Below are positions 15,729-25,089 of a stretch of DNA of 64,000 nucleotides, piece by piece. The notes under the pieces were generated by a model, which saw nothing but the letters and a program-made list of their open reading frames with translations, had not been told where the DNA came from and made no database searches. This DNA is from a bacterium (GTDB taxonomy: Bacteria; Krumholzibacteriota; Krumholzibacteriia; JACNKJ01). Position numbers and translations under genes: made by a program. Location of the stretch: contig JAAEPZ010000764.1 of the NCBI GenBank assembly GCA_024231955.1, forward strand, positions 124,001 to 188,000. Direction: 5' to 3'. Every line of letters begins with the position of its first letter. The first letter of the stretch is position 1.

Positions 15729-18014
15729 ATGGATCGAATCGAAGCGGCAATGAGATCTCTGGAAAACAACCGGCATGAGCTGGAGAAGGTCGAGCCAATC
15801 CCCTTCGCCACTTTCCTGAGCCATCTCTGCGAGCAGCCGCGAACCCATATCCGCAATGTTTTCCAGGTGTTTCACGACATGGTGATGTTCTATGTCGGCG
15901 AGGGGCACGATGAGTATATCGATGATCCCGAATCGATCCGTTACGCCTCGTACGACTGCGGACCTCTCCTCTCCGAAGGCGCCGATCAGGCGTTCTTCGC
16001 CGACAGGATATTCGCCAACCGCTTCATGGCCCTGGCGGAAGCCCTGCGCAGTGGAGCGCAGCAGAACAAGATCTACATCTTCGGCGGACCGCCCGGCTGC
16101 GGCAAGAGCACATTTCTGAACAACCTCCTCAAGAAGTTCGAGGAGTATGCGAACAGCGAAGAGGGGTTGCGCTACGAAATCGTCTGGCGACTTGATCGTC
16201 GTCTGTTGAGCTCGTTTCCGGAGGATACGAATCCCGTCCTCGCCAAACTGTCACGCATCCTCGATGGCTCCACCGAGAGCCTCGAAGACCTGGACGATGA
16301 ACATCTGCCGCGGGTTGACGGTGAGTACATCGAGGTTCCATGCCCCAGTCACGACAACCCTATCCTCATCATCCCGAAGATGGAGCGGCAGGAGTTCTTC
16401 GACAGCCTGTTCAGCAATGACGAGTTCAAGTGGAATCTCTCCTACGGCAAGGAGTACGACTGGGTCTTTCGCGACAACCCCTGCACCATCTGCAGCTCAC
16501 TCTACTCGGCGCTTCTGGCGCGGCTCAAGAACCCCCAGCATGTATTCGGCATGGTCTACGCTCGACCGGTCCGCTTCAATCGTCGACTCGGCCAGGGGAT
16601 AACCGTCTTCAACCCGGGGGACCGTTCCAGTCGCCAGATCGTGCAGAGCAATCCAATCCTGCAGAAGAGAATCAACAGCATGCTGGGTGACTCCAACGAG
16701 GTGCAGTACGTCTTCTCCCGATATGCGCGCACCAACAACGGCATCTATGCCCTGATGGATATCAAAAGCCACAACAAGGAGCGGGTGATCGAATTGCACA
16801 ACATCATCAGCGATGGCGTGCACAAGGTCGGTGAAATCGAGGAGAATGTGAACTCGCTCTTCCTCGCGGTGATGAATCCCGAGGATAACAAGCACCTCCA
16901 GGATTTCCAGTCGCTCAGCGACCGGATCGAGTTCATCAAATTGCCCTACGTGCTGGACATCGGCACGGAAGTGCAGATCTATCGCGACATCTACGGGCGG
17001 CACATCGACAACAAGTTCCTGCCCCATGTCCTGGACAACTTCGCGCGCGTTGTGATCTCCACCCGTCTCAACAGCGATTCTCCGGCCCTTCAGGACTGGA
17101 TCAAGGATCCAGCCCAGTACAGGTCCTACTGCGACGAGAAACTGCAGCTGCTTAAGATGGAGATCTACTCGGGACGAATCCCGGCCTGGCTCAGCGAGGA
17201 GGATCGCAAGGCGTTCACCGCCTCCCGTCGACGCAATATCATCGTCGAGGCGGAGACCGAGGGGGACATCGGACTCAGCGGTCGCGACGCACTCAATATC
17301 TTCAACGATCTGCTAACGGCCCAGCTTCGGGACAACAAGCTGATCGACATGTCGATGCTCTGCCATTTCCTGGTTAAGACCCACAATGAGCTGGCGGAGG
17401 CGGTGCCCGAGGGGTTCATCGATTCGCTCCACAGGATGTACGACTACATGATCCTCCAGGAGGTCAAGGAGGCGTTGTACTACTACAATGAGGAGCAGAT
17501 CTCGCGGAACATCCGTAACTACCTGTTCGCCCTTAACTATGAGGTCGGATCGATCGAAACCTGCAATTTCACCGGTGATCGCATCGAAGTGACCGAGGAG
17601 TTCTTCAAGGGGGTGGAGGACAGGATGCTGGGGAGCGATGTCGCCTCCGCCCAGCGCAGCACTTTCCGGCAGGAGACCCAGAACAGGTATACGGCACGCA
17701 CCTTGACCCAGGAGATCCTGGTCGAGGGTAAGGATGTCGCGGAGACCGATCTCTACCTGGAGCTGCACAAACGATTTGTCTATCATCTGAAGGAGAAGGT
17801 GCTCGAACCCTTCCTGGAGAACGAGAACTTCCGCCGTGCCATCAAGGATATCGATACCGAGGAGTTTCGCACCTACGACAAGCGGATTCGGGACGATGTC
17901 GGCTTCCTGATCAATAATCTGTGCGATAATTTCGGGTATACCGAACAGAGTGCCCGCGATGTGTGCATCTACGTTATCGACAATGACCTCGCCGCCAAGT
18001 TTTCCAGCAGCTAG
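15729..18014 (+). CDS. prkA: PrkA-family serine kinase/AAA+ protein, long form (PrkA2)
   Basis: At 761 residues this is larger than YeaG (about 640). It has the YeaG-like N-terminal region ('IPFATFLSHLCEQPRTHI') before Walker A GGPPGCGKST (119-128). The PrkA Cys/His sites are C205-P-S-H208 and C252-x2-C255, a likely metal site. 'VNSLFLAVMNPEDNKHLQDF' and 'RIEFIKLPYVLDIGTE' match the AAA sensor region, and the tail 'FGYTEQSARDVCIYV' is PrkA-like. It is the last gene of the cluster. Two divergent PrkAs in one operon suggest a heteromeric assembly or division of labour. Confidence 0.87.
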   Translation: MDRIEAAMRSLENNRHELEKVEPIPFATFLSHLCEQPRTHIRNVFQVFHDMVMFYVGEGHDEYIDDPESIRYASYDCGPLLSEGADQAFFADRIFANRFMALAEALRSGAQQNKIYIFGGPPGCGKSTFLNNLLKKFEEYANSEEGLRYEIVWRLDRRLLSSFPEDTNPVLAKLSRILDGSTESLEDLDDEHLPRVDGEYIEVPCPSHDNPILIIPKMERQEFFDSLFSNDEFKWNLSYGKEYDWVFRDNPCTICSSLYSALLARLKNPQHVFGMVYARPVRFNRRLGQGITVFNPGDRSSRQIVQSNPILQKRINSMLGDSNEVQYVFSRYARTNNGIYALMDIKSHNKERVIELHNIISDGVHKVGEIEENVNSLFLAVMNPEDNKHLQDFQSLSDRIEFIKLPYVLDIGTEVQIYRDIYGRHIDNKFLPHVLDNFARVVISTRLNSDSPALQDWIKDPAQYRSYCDEKLQLLKMEIYSGRIPAWLSEEDRKAFTASRRRNIIVEAETEGDIGLSGRDALNIFNDLLTAQLRDNKLIDMSMLCHFLVKTHNELAEAVPEGFIDSLHRMYDYMILQEVKEALYYYNEEQISRNIRNYLFALNYEVGSIETCNFTGDRIEVTEEFFKGVEDRMLGSDVASAQRSTFRQETQNRYTARTLTQEILVEGKDVAETDLYLELHKRFVYHLKEKVLEPFLENENFRRAIKDIDTEEFRTYDKRIRDDVGFLINNLCDNFGYTEQSARDVCIYVIDNDLAAKFSSS

Positions 18015-18425
18015 CCTGCTCCGGGCAACCGGAGATCCGACATATCAGTGATTGAGGAGGGGGCGAGTCGTGGGGGGATCGTCCCGCCGCTTCCCGTGCG
18101 CAGATGGTGGTTCCCCGGGCGGCAACGGCCTTTCCGCATAGTACCGAAACCGAAACGCCGGGTCACACCGGCACCGGCACACTGGCGGCAATCCGGCCGC
18201 AATACTCCATAACCTTCATAAAGTAAGGCATATACGGCAGCCGACGCTCTGGTCAGGTGATGAACTCCTTCATGCTTTGAGTGCGGGCTCACAATAGTGA
18301 GCAACTACACGAGTCCAGCCGCATGTACAGCGCATCGGGCAGGATCCGACAGGTATCCGTAACACCCATGCGGCGTGCGGCAAGGCGAATTGGCGGATAG
18401 CGACGGAAACACTCTGCAAGACTGT

Positions 18426-18454
18426 TTGACGGCTGGGAGCCTTGGTGATACCTT
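18426..18454 (+). promoter_or_regulatory. Possible recA promoter
   Basis: TTGACG (18426-18431) is a 5/6 -35 match. A weak -10 (TACCTT, 18449-18454) follows after 17 bp. The predicted start lies before the 16-bp palindrome, so the palindrome would be in the recA leader. Confidence 0.35.
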
Positions 18455-18484
18455 GTGCGCCGGAAGATGGGCCGTCTGTCCAAA

Positions 18485-18500
18485 GGGCCTGATCAGGCCC
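18485..18500. promoter_or_regulatory. Perfect 16-bp palindrome in the recA leader (candidate operator)
   Basis: GGGCCTGATCAGGCCC is fully self-complementary, has no spacer, and lies 22 bp before the recA start codon, ahead of the AGGGAGAA Shine-Dalgarno. Continuous dyads suit a dimeric repressor; it does not match the E. coli (CTGT-N8-ACAG) or Bacillus (GAAC-N4-GTTC) LexA boxes. As RNA it could form only a tight hairpin. Confidence 0.45.
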
Positions 18501-18521
18501 CTACCTAGGGAGAAACAACAT

Positions 18522-19622
18522 ATGGCACGCAAAGAGGAACAGAACGGCAAGACAAAGGCCCTCGACCTGGCCTGCAGTCAGATCGAGAAGCAGTTCGGCA
18601 AGGGTTCGATCATGCGCCTGGGCGATGATTCGGTGCTGACCGAGATCGAGAAGATCTCCACGGGCAGTCTGGCACTGGATTACGCATTGGGTATCGGGGG
18701 CGTCCCCCGCGGTCGTGTGATCGAAATCTACGGACCGGAGGGCTCCGGTAAAACCACTCTGGCGCTGAGCATTGTAGCCAATGCCCAGAAGGGTGGTGGC
18801 ACTGCCGCATTTGTCGATGCTGAGCACGCAATGGATCCCATCTACGCCCGCAAGCTGGGTGTGGATGTGGATAAACTGCTGGTCAGCCAGCCGGATACCG
18901 GTGAGCAGGCTCTGGAGATCACGGAGGTCCTGGTGCGCTCGGGTGCGCTGGATTGCGTCGTGGTCGACTCGGTGGCGGCACTGGTGCCGGCAGCCGAAAT
19001 CGAAGGGGAGATGGGGGACTCGCACATGGGTCTGCAGGCCCGGCTGATGAGTCAGGCTCTGCGGAAGCTCACGGGGGTGGTTTCCAAAAGCAACACCACC
19101 CTCATTTTCCTGAACCAGATCCGGATGAAGATCGGCGTTATGTTCGGTAACCCCGAAACGACCACCGGCGGCAATGCCCTGAAGTTCTACAGCTCGGTGC
19201 GGATGGACATCCGCCGCATCCAGGCGATCAAGAAGGGTGACGAGGTGATCGGCAGCCGCACGAGGATCAAGGTGGTCAAGAACAAGGTGGCTCCCCCCTT
19301 TAAACAGGCCGAGACGGAGCTGTTCTTCGGCGAGGGGTTCAGCTACGAGGGTGACCTGATCGATATGGGTGTCCAGGCTGACATCGTGCAGAAGAGCGGC
19401 ACCTGGTACAGCTACGGCGATATCCGTCTTGGTCAGGGCAAGGAGAACACGCGCCAGTTCCTGCTGCAGAATCTGGAGCTGCGGGATGAACTGGACAAAC
19501 TCGTCCGCGCCTCCCTGGGGCTGGAGGATGCCGAGGCGGCTCCCGATGAAGCGAGTGCGACGCCGGATAAAACCGGAAAGGCCGAGCCCAAAGCCAAGGG
19601 TCGCGCCGCCAAGAGTGAATGA
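18522..19622 (+). CDS. recA: Recombinase RecA
   Basis: RecA catalyses strand exchange and stimulates LexA-type self-cleavage. The 366-residue product has Walker [10 protein letters not shown], the conserved '[10 protein letters not shown]', Walker B '[12 protein letters not shown]', loops L1 ('[12 protein letters not shown]') and L2 ('[18 protein letters not shown]'), and an acidic then Lys/Ala-rich tail. A longer in-frame ORF begins at 18375, but ATG 18522 has AGGGAGAA upstream and gives the canonical N-terminus. recX overlaps its stop (ATGA), and alaS follows: the widespread recA-recX-alaS order. Confidence 0.97.
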   Translation: MARKEEQNGKTKALDLACSQIEKQFGKGSIMRLGDDSVLTEIEKISTGSLALDYALGIGGVPRGRVIEIYGPEGSGKTTLALSIVANAQKGGGTAAFVDAEHAMDPIYARKLGVDVDKLLVSQPDTGEQALEITEVLVRSGALDCVVVDSVAALVPAAEIEGEMGDSHMGLQARLMSQALRKLTGVVSKSNTTLIFLNQIRMKIGVMFGNPETTTGGNALKFYSSVRMDIRRIQAIKKGDEVIGSRTRIKVVKNKVAPPFKQAETELFFGEGFSYEGDLIDMGVQADIVQKSGTWYSYGDIRLGQGKENTRQFLLQNLELRDELDKLVRASLGLEDAEAAPDEASATPDKTGKAEPKAKGRAAKSE

Positions 19623-20122
19623 TGCCGGGCTCATCCGCCTCACGTGAACCGCTGGGCCGGGTCCTGAACTGGCTCGCTCGACGGGATCGGAGTGAGAGGG
19701 AGATCAGGGAGAGATTGCGGAGCTGGGGTGTCGCTGACGAAACCGGTGAGTCGATTCTCAAAACGCTGAGTCGGAGGGGCCTGGTCGACGACCGGGCCCT
19801 TGCCGAAAACATCAGTGATTGGCATAATCGGCACGATCCTGTCGGACCCCGCCGCCTGCGGGAGAAGTTGCGGGCGAGGGGGATCGGCGAGAGCGATGCC
19901 GAGCCTGCGATCGCCCCCCTCCGGGATTGGGCCATTCAACTTGAGTTGGCCGGACGGTTGCTGGACAAGCGGCTGCCCGCGCTGGGTAATCTGTCGCCGG
20001 AACGACGCTGGCGACGCATGACGGGCTTCCTGGAGCGAAGGGGCTTCGACAGGGGAATCGTCATCGAACTGTGCCGACCCCTTCTGCGCGAAGCGGAGTC
20101 GGATAGAGAGGCTTTTGATTAA
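19619..20122 (+). CDS. recX: Regulatory protein RecX
   Basis: RecX modulates RecA filaments. The 167-residue protein shows the three-helix repeat architecture: '[18 protein letters not shown]', then '[22 protein letters not shown]', '[14 protein letters not shown]' and '[20 protein letters not shown]'. Starts at 19619 and 19622 are adjacent; the first overlaps the recA stop, implying coupled translation. Its end runs past the alternative TTG start of alaS and stops just before the alaS ATG. Confidence 0.9.
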   Translation: MMPGSSASREPLGRVLNWLARRDRSEREIRERLRSWGVADETGESILKTLSRRGLVDDRALAENISDWHNRHDPVGPRRLREKLRARGIGESDAEPAIAPLRDWAIQLELAGRLLDKRLPALGNLSPERRWRRMTGFLERRGFDRGIVIELCRPLLREAESDREAFD

Positions 20123-20123
20123 T

Positions 20124-22745
20124 ATGCGTTATGAAGAGATTCGCCGTATCTTTCTGGATTACTTCATCGGCAAGGGTCATGTCCATGTCCCGAGCGCCAG
20201 CCTGGTGCCGGGGGACGACCCCAGCTTGCTGTTCACGACGGCGGGTATGGTGCAATTCAAGTCCCTGTACTCAACGACGGGCGAGTTGCCCTACCGTCGC
20301 GCGGTAACGATCCAGAAATGTCTCCGGGCGGGCGGCAAGGACAGCGATCTCGAACTGGTGGGACGCAGCCCGCGTCACCTCACCTTCTTCGAGATGCTGG
20401 GTCATTTCAGTTTCGGCGATTACTTCAAGGATGATGCGGTTGCGATGGCCTGGGACTTTTTCACCAAAGTGCTATGTGTCGATACGTCCCGTATCTGGGT
20501 CTCCATCTTCGAGAATGATGATGACGCCGAAAAGGCCTGGCGGAAGGTGGGTTTCCCCGCCGAACGGATCGTACGTCTCGGTGTCGAGGACAACTTCTGG
20601 GGACCGGCGGGCAGCACCGGCGCCTGCGGACCCAGCAGCGAGATCTATTGGGACCTGGGACCGGAGGCCGCTTCCGGCGAGATCGGCGGCGGCGTGGGCA
20701 AGGATGATCGCTACATCGAGGTTTGGAACGCCGTCTTCCCGGAGTTCAATCAGCAGGAGGACGGGAGCCGTCTGCCCCTGATCAATCGCGGCATCGACAT
20801 GGGTGCCGGATTCGAGCGGATGGCGTTGATGATCCAGGGCAAGAGCAATATTTTCGAAATCGATACCTTCCGTCATCTCATGGATGGCGTGCGGGAGTTC
20901 TCCGGTTACGACGGTCCCGATGAGGGTGAGGCGCAGGTGGCTCTGCGGCGTGTCGCCGATCACGCCCGCGCACTGGCCTTCACGTTGTCGGAGGGGCTCG
21001 CCCCCTCCAACGTCGGTCGCGGCTACGTCCTGCGGCGCATCCTGCGGCGCGCCATGATGTCGCTGCGCACGCTGGGTGTCCACGAGCCCATGCTCTACAG
21101 GGTCATGGGGCTGGTGGCCGATCGGCTGGGGGATTTCTATCCGGAGCTGCGCGAGAAGGCCGAGCGCTCGGCAGTGATGGTCAAGGCCGAGGAGGAGCGT
21201 TTCCTCCGTACGCTGGAACAGGGGGTGCTGCGATACCGCGAGGTGGTGGACGGCCTGAACGATTCCCGCACCCTGCCCGGCGACGAGGTATTCAAGCTCT
21301 ACAGCACATACGGCATACCCTGGGAGATGACCCGCGAGATGGCCGAGGAGGAGGGCTTCACCGTCGATGAGGAGGGCTACAACGCTGCGCTCCAGGCCGA
21401 CCGCAAGCTGTCGCAGGATTCCAGCGCGTTCGACGCCAGTGGGGATCCCGGTGCGGGGGAGGTTGTCTACGAAGCCCTGACCGCGGATCCGCAACCGTCC
21501 CGATTTGTCGGTGACGACGGATTGGCTTGCGATGCCCGGGTGAGCGAATGGCGGGCGGTCGGCGAGGAGCTGGAGGTGGTTCTCACCGAGACGCCATTCT
21601 ACGCCACGGCCGGCGGCCAGATCGCCGATACGGGTCGGATCGAGGCGGGTGGGTGCATTTTCGCCGTCACGGATGTCGTGAATCGTGGCAGCCGCATTGT
21701 CCACAGACTGTCCGTCCCGGATGATTTCGAACTCTCCGGCGCCGGCGAATTCCTCCGCGGCAAGATCGTTCGCGCCGAGGTCGACGCCGTGCGGCGGCGG
21801 GCGATTGCCCGGGCCCATACGGCGACACATCTTCTGCATGCGGCGCTGCATCGGGTGATAGGTGATGATGCCGTTCAGGCCGGCAGTTGGGTCGGACCGG
21901 ACAAGCTCCGGTTTGATTTCAACCATTTCCAGGCAGTCAAACAGGATGAACTGGCGACCGTCGAAACGATGGCCGCCGAGTGGATTCTCGACAACCAGCC
22001 GGTCACAGTCGAAAACATGGCGATGTCCGCCGCTCGGGATATGGGCGCGATGGCGCTGTTCGGCGAGAAGTATGGCGATGAGGTTCGGGTCGTGAGTATC
22101 GGCGATGTCTCGCTGGAATTGTGCGGCGGTACTCACCTGAACGGCAGCAGCGAGGTGGGTTTGATACTGATAACCGCCGAGGGCAGCGTGGCCAGCGGCG
22201 TGCGCCGCATAGAGGCGGTGACGGGACTCGAAGCGCAGCGTCTGGTGGCCCTGCAGCGTCGGGCATTGACCGAGGTCGTTCAGACCCTCCGTGTGCCTGA
22301 GGGGGATGTCCCCCGGGCGCTGGCGGAGGCCCTGTCCGAGCGGCAGAAGCTGCGCAAGGATCTCGAGGCGCTGCGAGCCAAGCAGGCCGCTGACGGCAGC
22401 GCCGACCTGCTCAAGCAGATCGGCGAGTATGGTGACATCAAGTTGATGCGGGGGCGTCTCGCGGCCGAGAACCCCAAGGAGATCCGCGGCATGGCCGACT
22501 CCATACGGCAAAAGCTGGATGGGCAGATTGCCGTATTGCTGGCGGAAGCCGGCGGCAAGATGTCTTTCCTGATCCTGGTGCCGGATTCTCTGGCCGACCG
22601 GGTTCATGCCGGCAAGATTACGGGCGTGGCGGCCAAGGCCATCGGTGGACGGGGCGGCGGCAGTCCGACCCTCGCCCAGGCGGGTCTCAGCGACCCGGAA
22701 CAGTTTTCACAGGTACTGGATGAGATCGGCAAGGCTCTGGGTTAA
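20124..22745 (+). CDS. alaS: Alanyl-tRNA synthetase
   Basis: AlaRS charges tRNA-Ala and edits mischarged Ser/Gly. The 873-residue protein is full length. It has a class II catalytic core ('RRIFLDYFIGKGH', 'LLFTTAGMVQFKSLY', 'GHFSFGDYFK'), the editing-domain zinc motifs HTATHLLHAAL and CGGTH near residues 570-670, and a C-Ala domain after a coiled-coil-like segment (LSERQKLRKDLEALRAKQ). ATG 20124 gives the usual 'RYEEIRRIFLDYF' start; an in-frame TTG at 20115 is the alternative. Confidence 0.96.
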   Translation: MRYEEIRRIFLDYFIGKGHVHVPSASLVPGDDPSLLFTTAGMVQFKSLYSTTGELPYRRAVTIQKCLRAGGKDSDLELVGRSPRHLTFFEMLGHFSFGDYFKDDAVAMAWDFFTKVLCVDTSRIWVSIFENDDDAEKAWRKVGFPAERIVRLGVEDNFWGPAGSTGACGPSSEIYWDLGPEAASGEIGGGVGKDDRYIEVWNAVFPEFNQQEDGSRLPLINRGIDMGAGFERMALMIQGKSNIFEIDTFRHLMDGVREFSGYDGPDEGEAQVALRRVADHARALAFTLSEGLAPSNVGRGYVLRRILRRAMMSLRTLGVHEPMLYRVMGLVADRLGDFYPELREKAERSAVMVKAEEERFLRTLEQGVLRYREVVDGLNDSRTLPGDEVFKLYSTYGIPWEMTREMAEEEGFTVDEEGYNAALQADRKLSQDSSAFDASGDPGAGEVVYEALTADPQPSRFVGDDGLACDARVSEWRAVGEELEVVLTETPFYATAGGQIADTGRIEAGGCIFAVTDVVNRGSRIVHRLSVPDDFELSGAGEFLRGKIVRAEVDAVRRRAIARAHTATHLLHAALHRVIGDDAVQAGSWVGPDKLRFDFNHFQAVKQDELATVETMAAEWILDNQPVTVENMAMSAARDMGAMALFGEKYGDEVRVVSIGDVSLELCGGTHLNGSSEVGLILITAEGSVASGVRRIEAVTGLEAQRLVALQRRALTEVVQTLRVPEGDVPRALAEALSERQKLRKDLEALRAKQAADGSADLLKQIGEYGDIKLMRGRLAAENPKEIRGMADSIRQKLDGQIAVLLAEAGGKMSFLILVPDSLADRVHAGKITGVAAKAIGGRGGGSPTLAQAGLSDPEQFSQVLDEIGKALG

Positions 22746-22763
22746 CCGGGCAAGGGGGATAAG

Positions 22764-24236
22764 ATGTATCGTTTTTCGTCGAGGGGGTCCCGAATGCGGA
22801 CACGGTGTTTGCTGGTGGTTGTCCACATGCTGCTGAGCCTTAATCCAATGGAGATTGCGGCACAACCTGGCGGAGATGCCGATGCCCGGAGGGCTGCCCT
22901 GCAGGGAGCGGTCACGATGATGCCGGAGGAGGATTGGGCTCTCGATGCCGATCTGGATCGGGAGCAATATGTCGTTGGCCCCGGCGACAGAATCCTGCTG
23001 GTGCTTGACGGCAAGCGCATAGTCCGGGTGCCCCTGACCGTTCTCCCCGAGGGGATCCTGGACTGGGAGGGGGGGCTCCACCTGACCGTCAGCGGATTGA
23101 CCCTGGCAGAGTGTGAAGGGGCGGTTCAGGCCGAACTGGCGCCCATCCTGTCCGACGTAGCCGTCTCTCTGCTTCTGCTGGAGCCGCGCAAGGTCGTCAT
23201 CCATGTGCTGGGTGAGGTGAACAAACCCGGTGCGGTGGAATTGCGCGCCACGGATCGGATCAGCACAGCCATTCTCGCCGCCGGAGGTACGACTAGAAGG
23301 GGCAGCCGACGTTTCATCGAGTTGAAGGATGGCTATGACAATATGCTTCTTGATCTCTATCCCTTCACCTTCAGAGGGGACTGGCGCGCCAATCCCTACC
23401 TCCCCTCGGGCAAGGTTCTGTTTGTGCCGTTGAAGATCGATACCGTCAGTGTCGTGGGCGAGATCAATCGCCCCGCAATATACGAGTGGCGAGAGGGGGA
23501 GACACTCGGCGATTTCCTTGATTACGCTGGGGGGCTGACCCAGGACGCGTTGCGGGGCTCAATCCTCCTTGAGCGGGACGAGATCGAGGTGGAGATCAGA
23601 ATGACCGCGGCTCTGGATCGCGATCTGCCTCTCCGGCCCGGAGATGTCCTCGTTGTCGGAAGCCGTAAGCCGTTGATGAACAGAGTGTTCATCGAGGGGG
23701 CCGGTGAGCGGCGGGGTGAGATCTACCTGAGCCCCGATGAAACCCTGGGTGATCTGGTTCACCGCCTTGGCGATACACGGGGACAGGCGTTGCCGGAACA
23801 GGCGGTTCTCGAACGCATGGGGACGGACCGCAACGAGTTCATTCAGGTCAATCTGCGTGAAGTTCTGCAGGGAGAGGGACCGGTGACTCTGCCGATCAAA
23901 AACGATGATGTACTTTATGTCCCCCGGCGCAGCCAGCAGATCTTCGTGCTGGGACAGGTCAACTCCCCCGGGCCGATCCCCTATATACCATCTCGTACGG
24001 CCGGGCAGTACCTGGCTATGGCTGGCGGAACGACAAGCAAGGGGAGCACGAACAAACTGAAGATCATCAACATTGATGGTGTTGAGATCGGAGTGGATGA
24101 GACGAGCAATCTCCATCGGGGAGATGTCCTGATCGTTGGTAAGTCGCGGTGGGCCCTCTTCTCCGAGGTTCTGGTATCGACCGTCTCGATCACCAGTCTC
24201 GTGGTGGCCATCACGGCACTGGCCAGGAATAATTGA
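22764..24236 (+). CDS. SLBB-domain polysaccharide export protein
   Basis: The 490-residue product has a signal peptide (about 11-33), a Poly_export-like beta domain ('YVVGPGDRILLVLDG') and then several SLBB/beta-grasp repeats, recognisable by 'VHVLGEVNKPGAVEL', 'VSVVGEINRPAIYEW' and 'FVLGQVNSPGPIPYI'. It resembles Wza-type export components but has more SLBB copies and a C-terminal hydrophobic helix ('LVSTVSITSLVVAITALA'), suggesting a membrane-tethered end. GGGGGA precedes ATG 22764. Neighbouring rmlD and gmhA-like genes fit a role in surface polysaccharide export. Confidence 0.8.
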   Translation: MYRFSSRGSRMRTRCLLVVVHMLLSLNPMEIAAQPGGDADARRAALQGAVTMMPEEDWALDADLDREQYVVGPGDRILLVLDGKRIVRVPLTVLPEGILDWEGGLHLTVSGLTLAECEGAVQAELAPILSDVAVSLLLLEPRKVVIHVLGEVNKPGAVELRATDRISTAILAAGGTTRRGSRRFIELKDGYDNMLLDLYPFTFRGDWRANPYLPSGKVLFVPLKIDTVSVVGEINRPAIYEWREGETLGDFLDYAGGLTQDALRGSILLERDEIEVEIRMTAALDRDLPLRPGDVLVVGSRKPLMNRVFIEGAGERRGEIYLSPDETLGDLVHRLGDTRGQALPEQAVLERMGTDRNEFIQVNLREVLQGEGPVTLPIKNDDVLYVPRRSQQIFVLGQVNSPGPIPYIPSRTAGQYLAMAGGTTSKGSTNKLKIINIDGVEIGVDETSNLHRGDVLIVGKSRWALFSEVLVSTVSITSLVVAITALARNN

Positions 24237-24237
24237 C

Positions 24238-25089
24238 ATGAGACTATTCATCACCGGCTGCAACGGGATGTTGGGTTCGCGGATTACGGAGGAGGCCCGA
24301 CTACGGGGGCACAAGGTTGCCGCCTTCGATCGCCCGGAGCTGGAGCTGGGGAAACCGGATGACGCGGCCGCTCTCTTGCGGGCCGCCAATCCCGATCTGT
24401 TGATCCATTGCGCCGCGTTGACCGATGTGGACGGCTGTGAGAGTCATGAAGAGGAGGCCATGCTGATCAACGGTGAGGCCACGGGAGTTCTGGCGGAAGC
24501 TGCAGCCGCGATGAATGCCCGATGCATCTATATCAGCACGGATTACGTTTTCGCCGGCGACAAGGCCGTCCCCTATCTGGAGGAGGATCCCGTCGATCCT
24601 CCCAGCGTCTATGGACGAAGCAAATTGCATGGCGAGAAGAGAGTCCGCGCCGCCGGGGGCAGCATCGTCAGGCTGAGCTGGTCCTTCGGCCCAACGGGCA
24701 AGAACTTCGTCGCGACGATTGCGGAGCTGTTGCTGGCCGGGCGCGAATTGAAGGTGGTGGACGATCAGCGTGGAGGACCCACCTATACGCGCGATGCCGC
24801 AGCCGCGATTCTGGATCTGGCCATCCAGGATCACTCGGGGATCTATCATCTCAGCAACAGTGGGGAGACGACCTGGTTCGGCTTTGCTCGTGCGATTGCG
24901 AGTGAACTCGGACTGCCGGCCAGTCAGGTGAGCGCCTGTACGAGCGACGAGTACCTGCGTCCGGCACCCAGACCCGCCAACAGTCGACTTGGCGGGCAGC
25001 GCCTGACCGATCTTATCGGTCGCACCATCCCGACGTGGGAGGATGCCCTGCGGCGTTATATCAAGGAGGAGGGATGGCTCCGGAAATGA
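24238..25089 (+). CDS. rmlD: dTDP-4-dehydrorhamnose reductase family protein
   Basis: This 283-residue extended SDR reductase fits RmlD, the last step of dTDP-L-rhamnose synthesis. It has the NAD(P)-binding 'ITGCNGMLGSRI', 'LIHCAALTDVDGCE', 'YISTDYVFAGDKAVPYLE' and the catalytic Tyr/Lys in 'YGRSKLHGE'. ATG 24238 lies 1 bp after the preceding stop; the longer upstream frame overlaps that gene. RmlA, B and C are not in the window, so a different dTDP/NDP-sugar product cannot be excluded. Confidence 0.82.
   Translation: MRLFITGCNGMLGSRITEEARLRGHKVAAFDRPELELGKPDDAAALLRAANPDLLIHCAALTDVDGCESHEEEAMLINGEATGVLAEAAAAMNARCIYISTDYVFAGDKAVPYLEEDPVDPPSVYGRSKLHGEKRVRAAGGSIVRLSWSFGPTGKNFVATIAELLLAGRELKVVDDQRGGPTYTRDAAAAILDLAIQDHSGIYHLSNSGETTWFGFARAIASELGLPASQVSACTSDEYLRPAPRPANSRLGGQRLTDLIGRTIPTWEDALRRYIKEEGWLRK

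Larger units (their letters stand above)
18015..18521. other. 507-bp structured gap before recA
   Basis: No credible protein gene is seen. It holds several inverted repeats: GCTCAC/GTGAGC at 18287-18302 (4-nt loop), GCCGCATG (18318-18325) with CATGCGGC (18367-18374) enclosing 41 nt, and a perfect 16-bp palindrome at 18485-18500. A possible promoter is at 18426-18454. I looked for tmRNA, RNase P RNA and tRNA signatures and saw none. Confidence 0.5.

Noticed and set aside
18011..18304. 97-codon - strand frame in the gap before recA
   Set aside because: No Shine-Dalgarno, no domain, low-complexity Arg/Gly-rich product.
18485..18500. Classic LexA box before recA
   Set aside because: Neither CTGT-N8-ACAG nor GAAC-N4-GTTC is found; the palindrome there is reported only as a candidate operator.
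18375..18521. 49-residue N-terminal extension of recA
   Set aside because: It covers the promoter and palindrome, lacks a Shine-Dalgarno, and RecA proteins start near MARKEEQ.
20472..22607. 711-codon open frame on the - strand
   Set aside because: Antisense to alaS; no recognisable domain and His/Gln/Leu-rich composition typical of a shadow frame.
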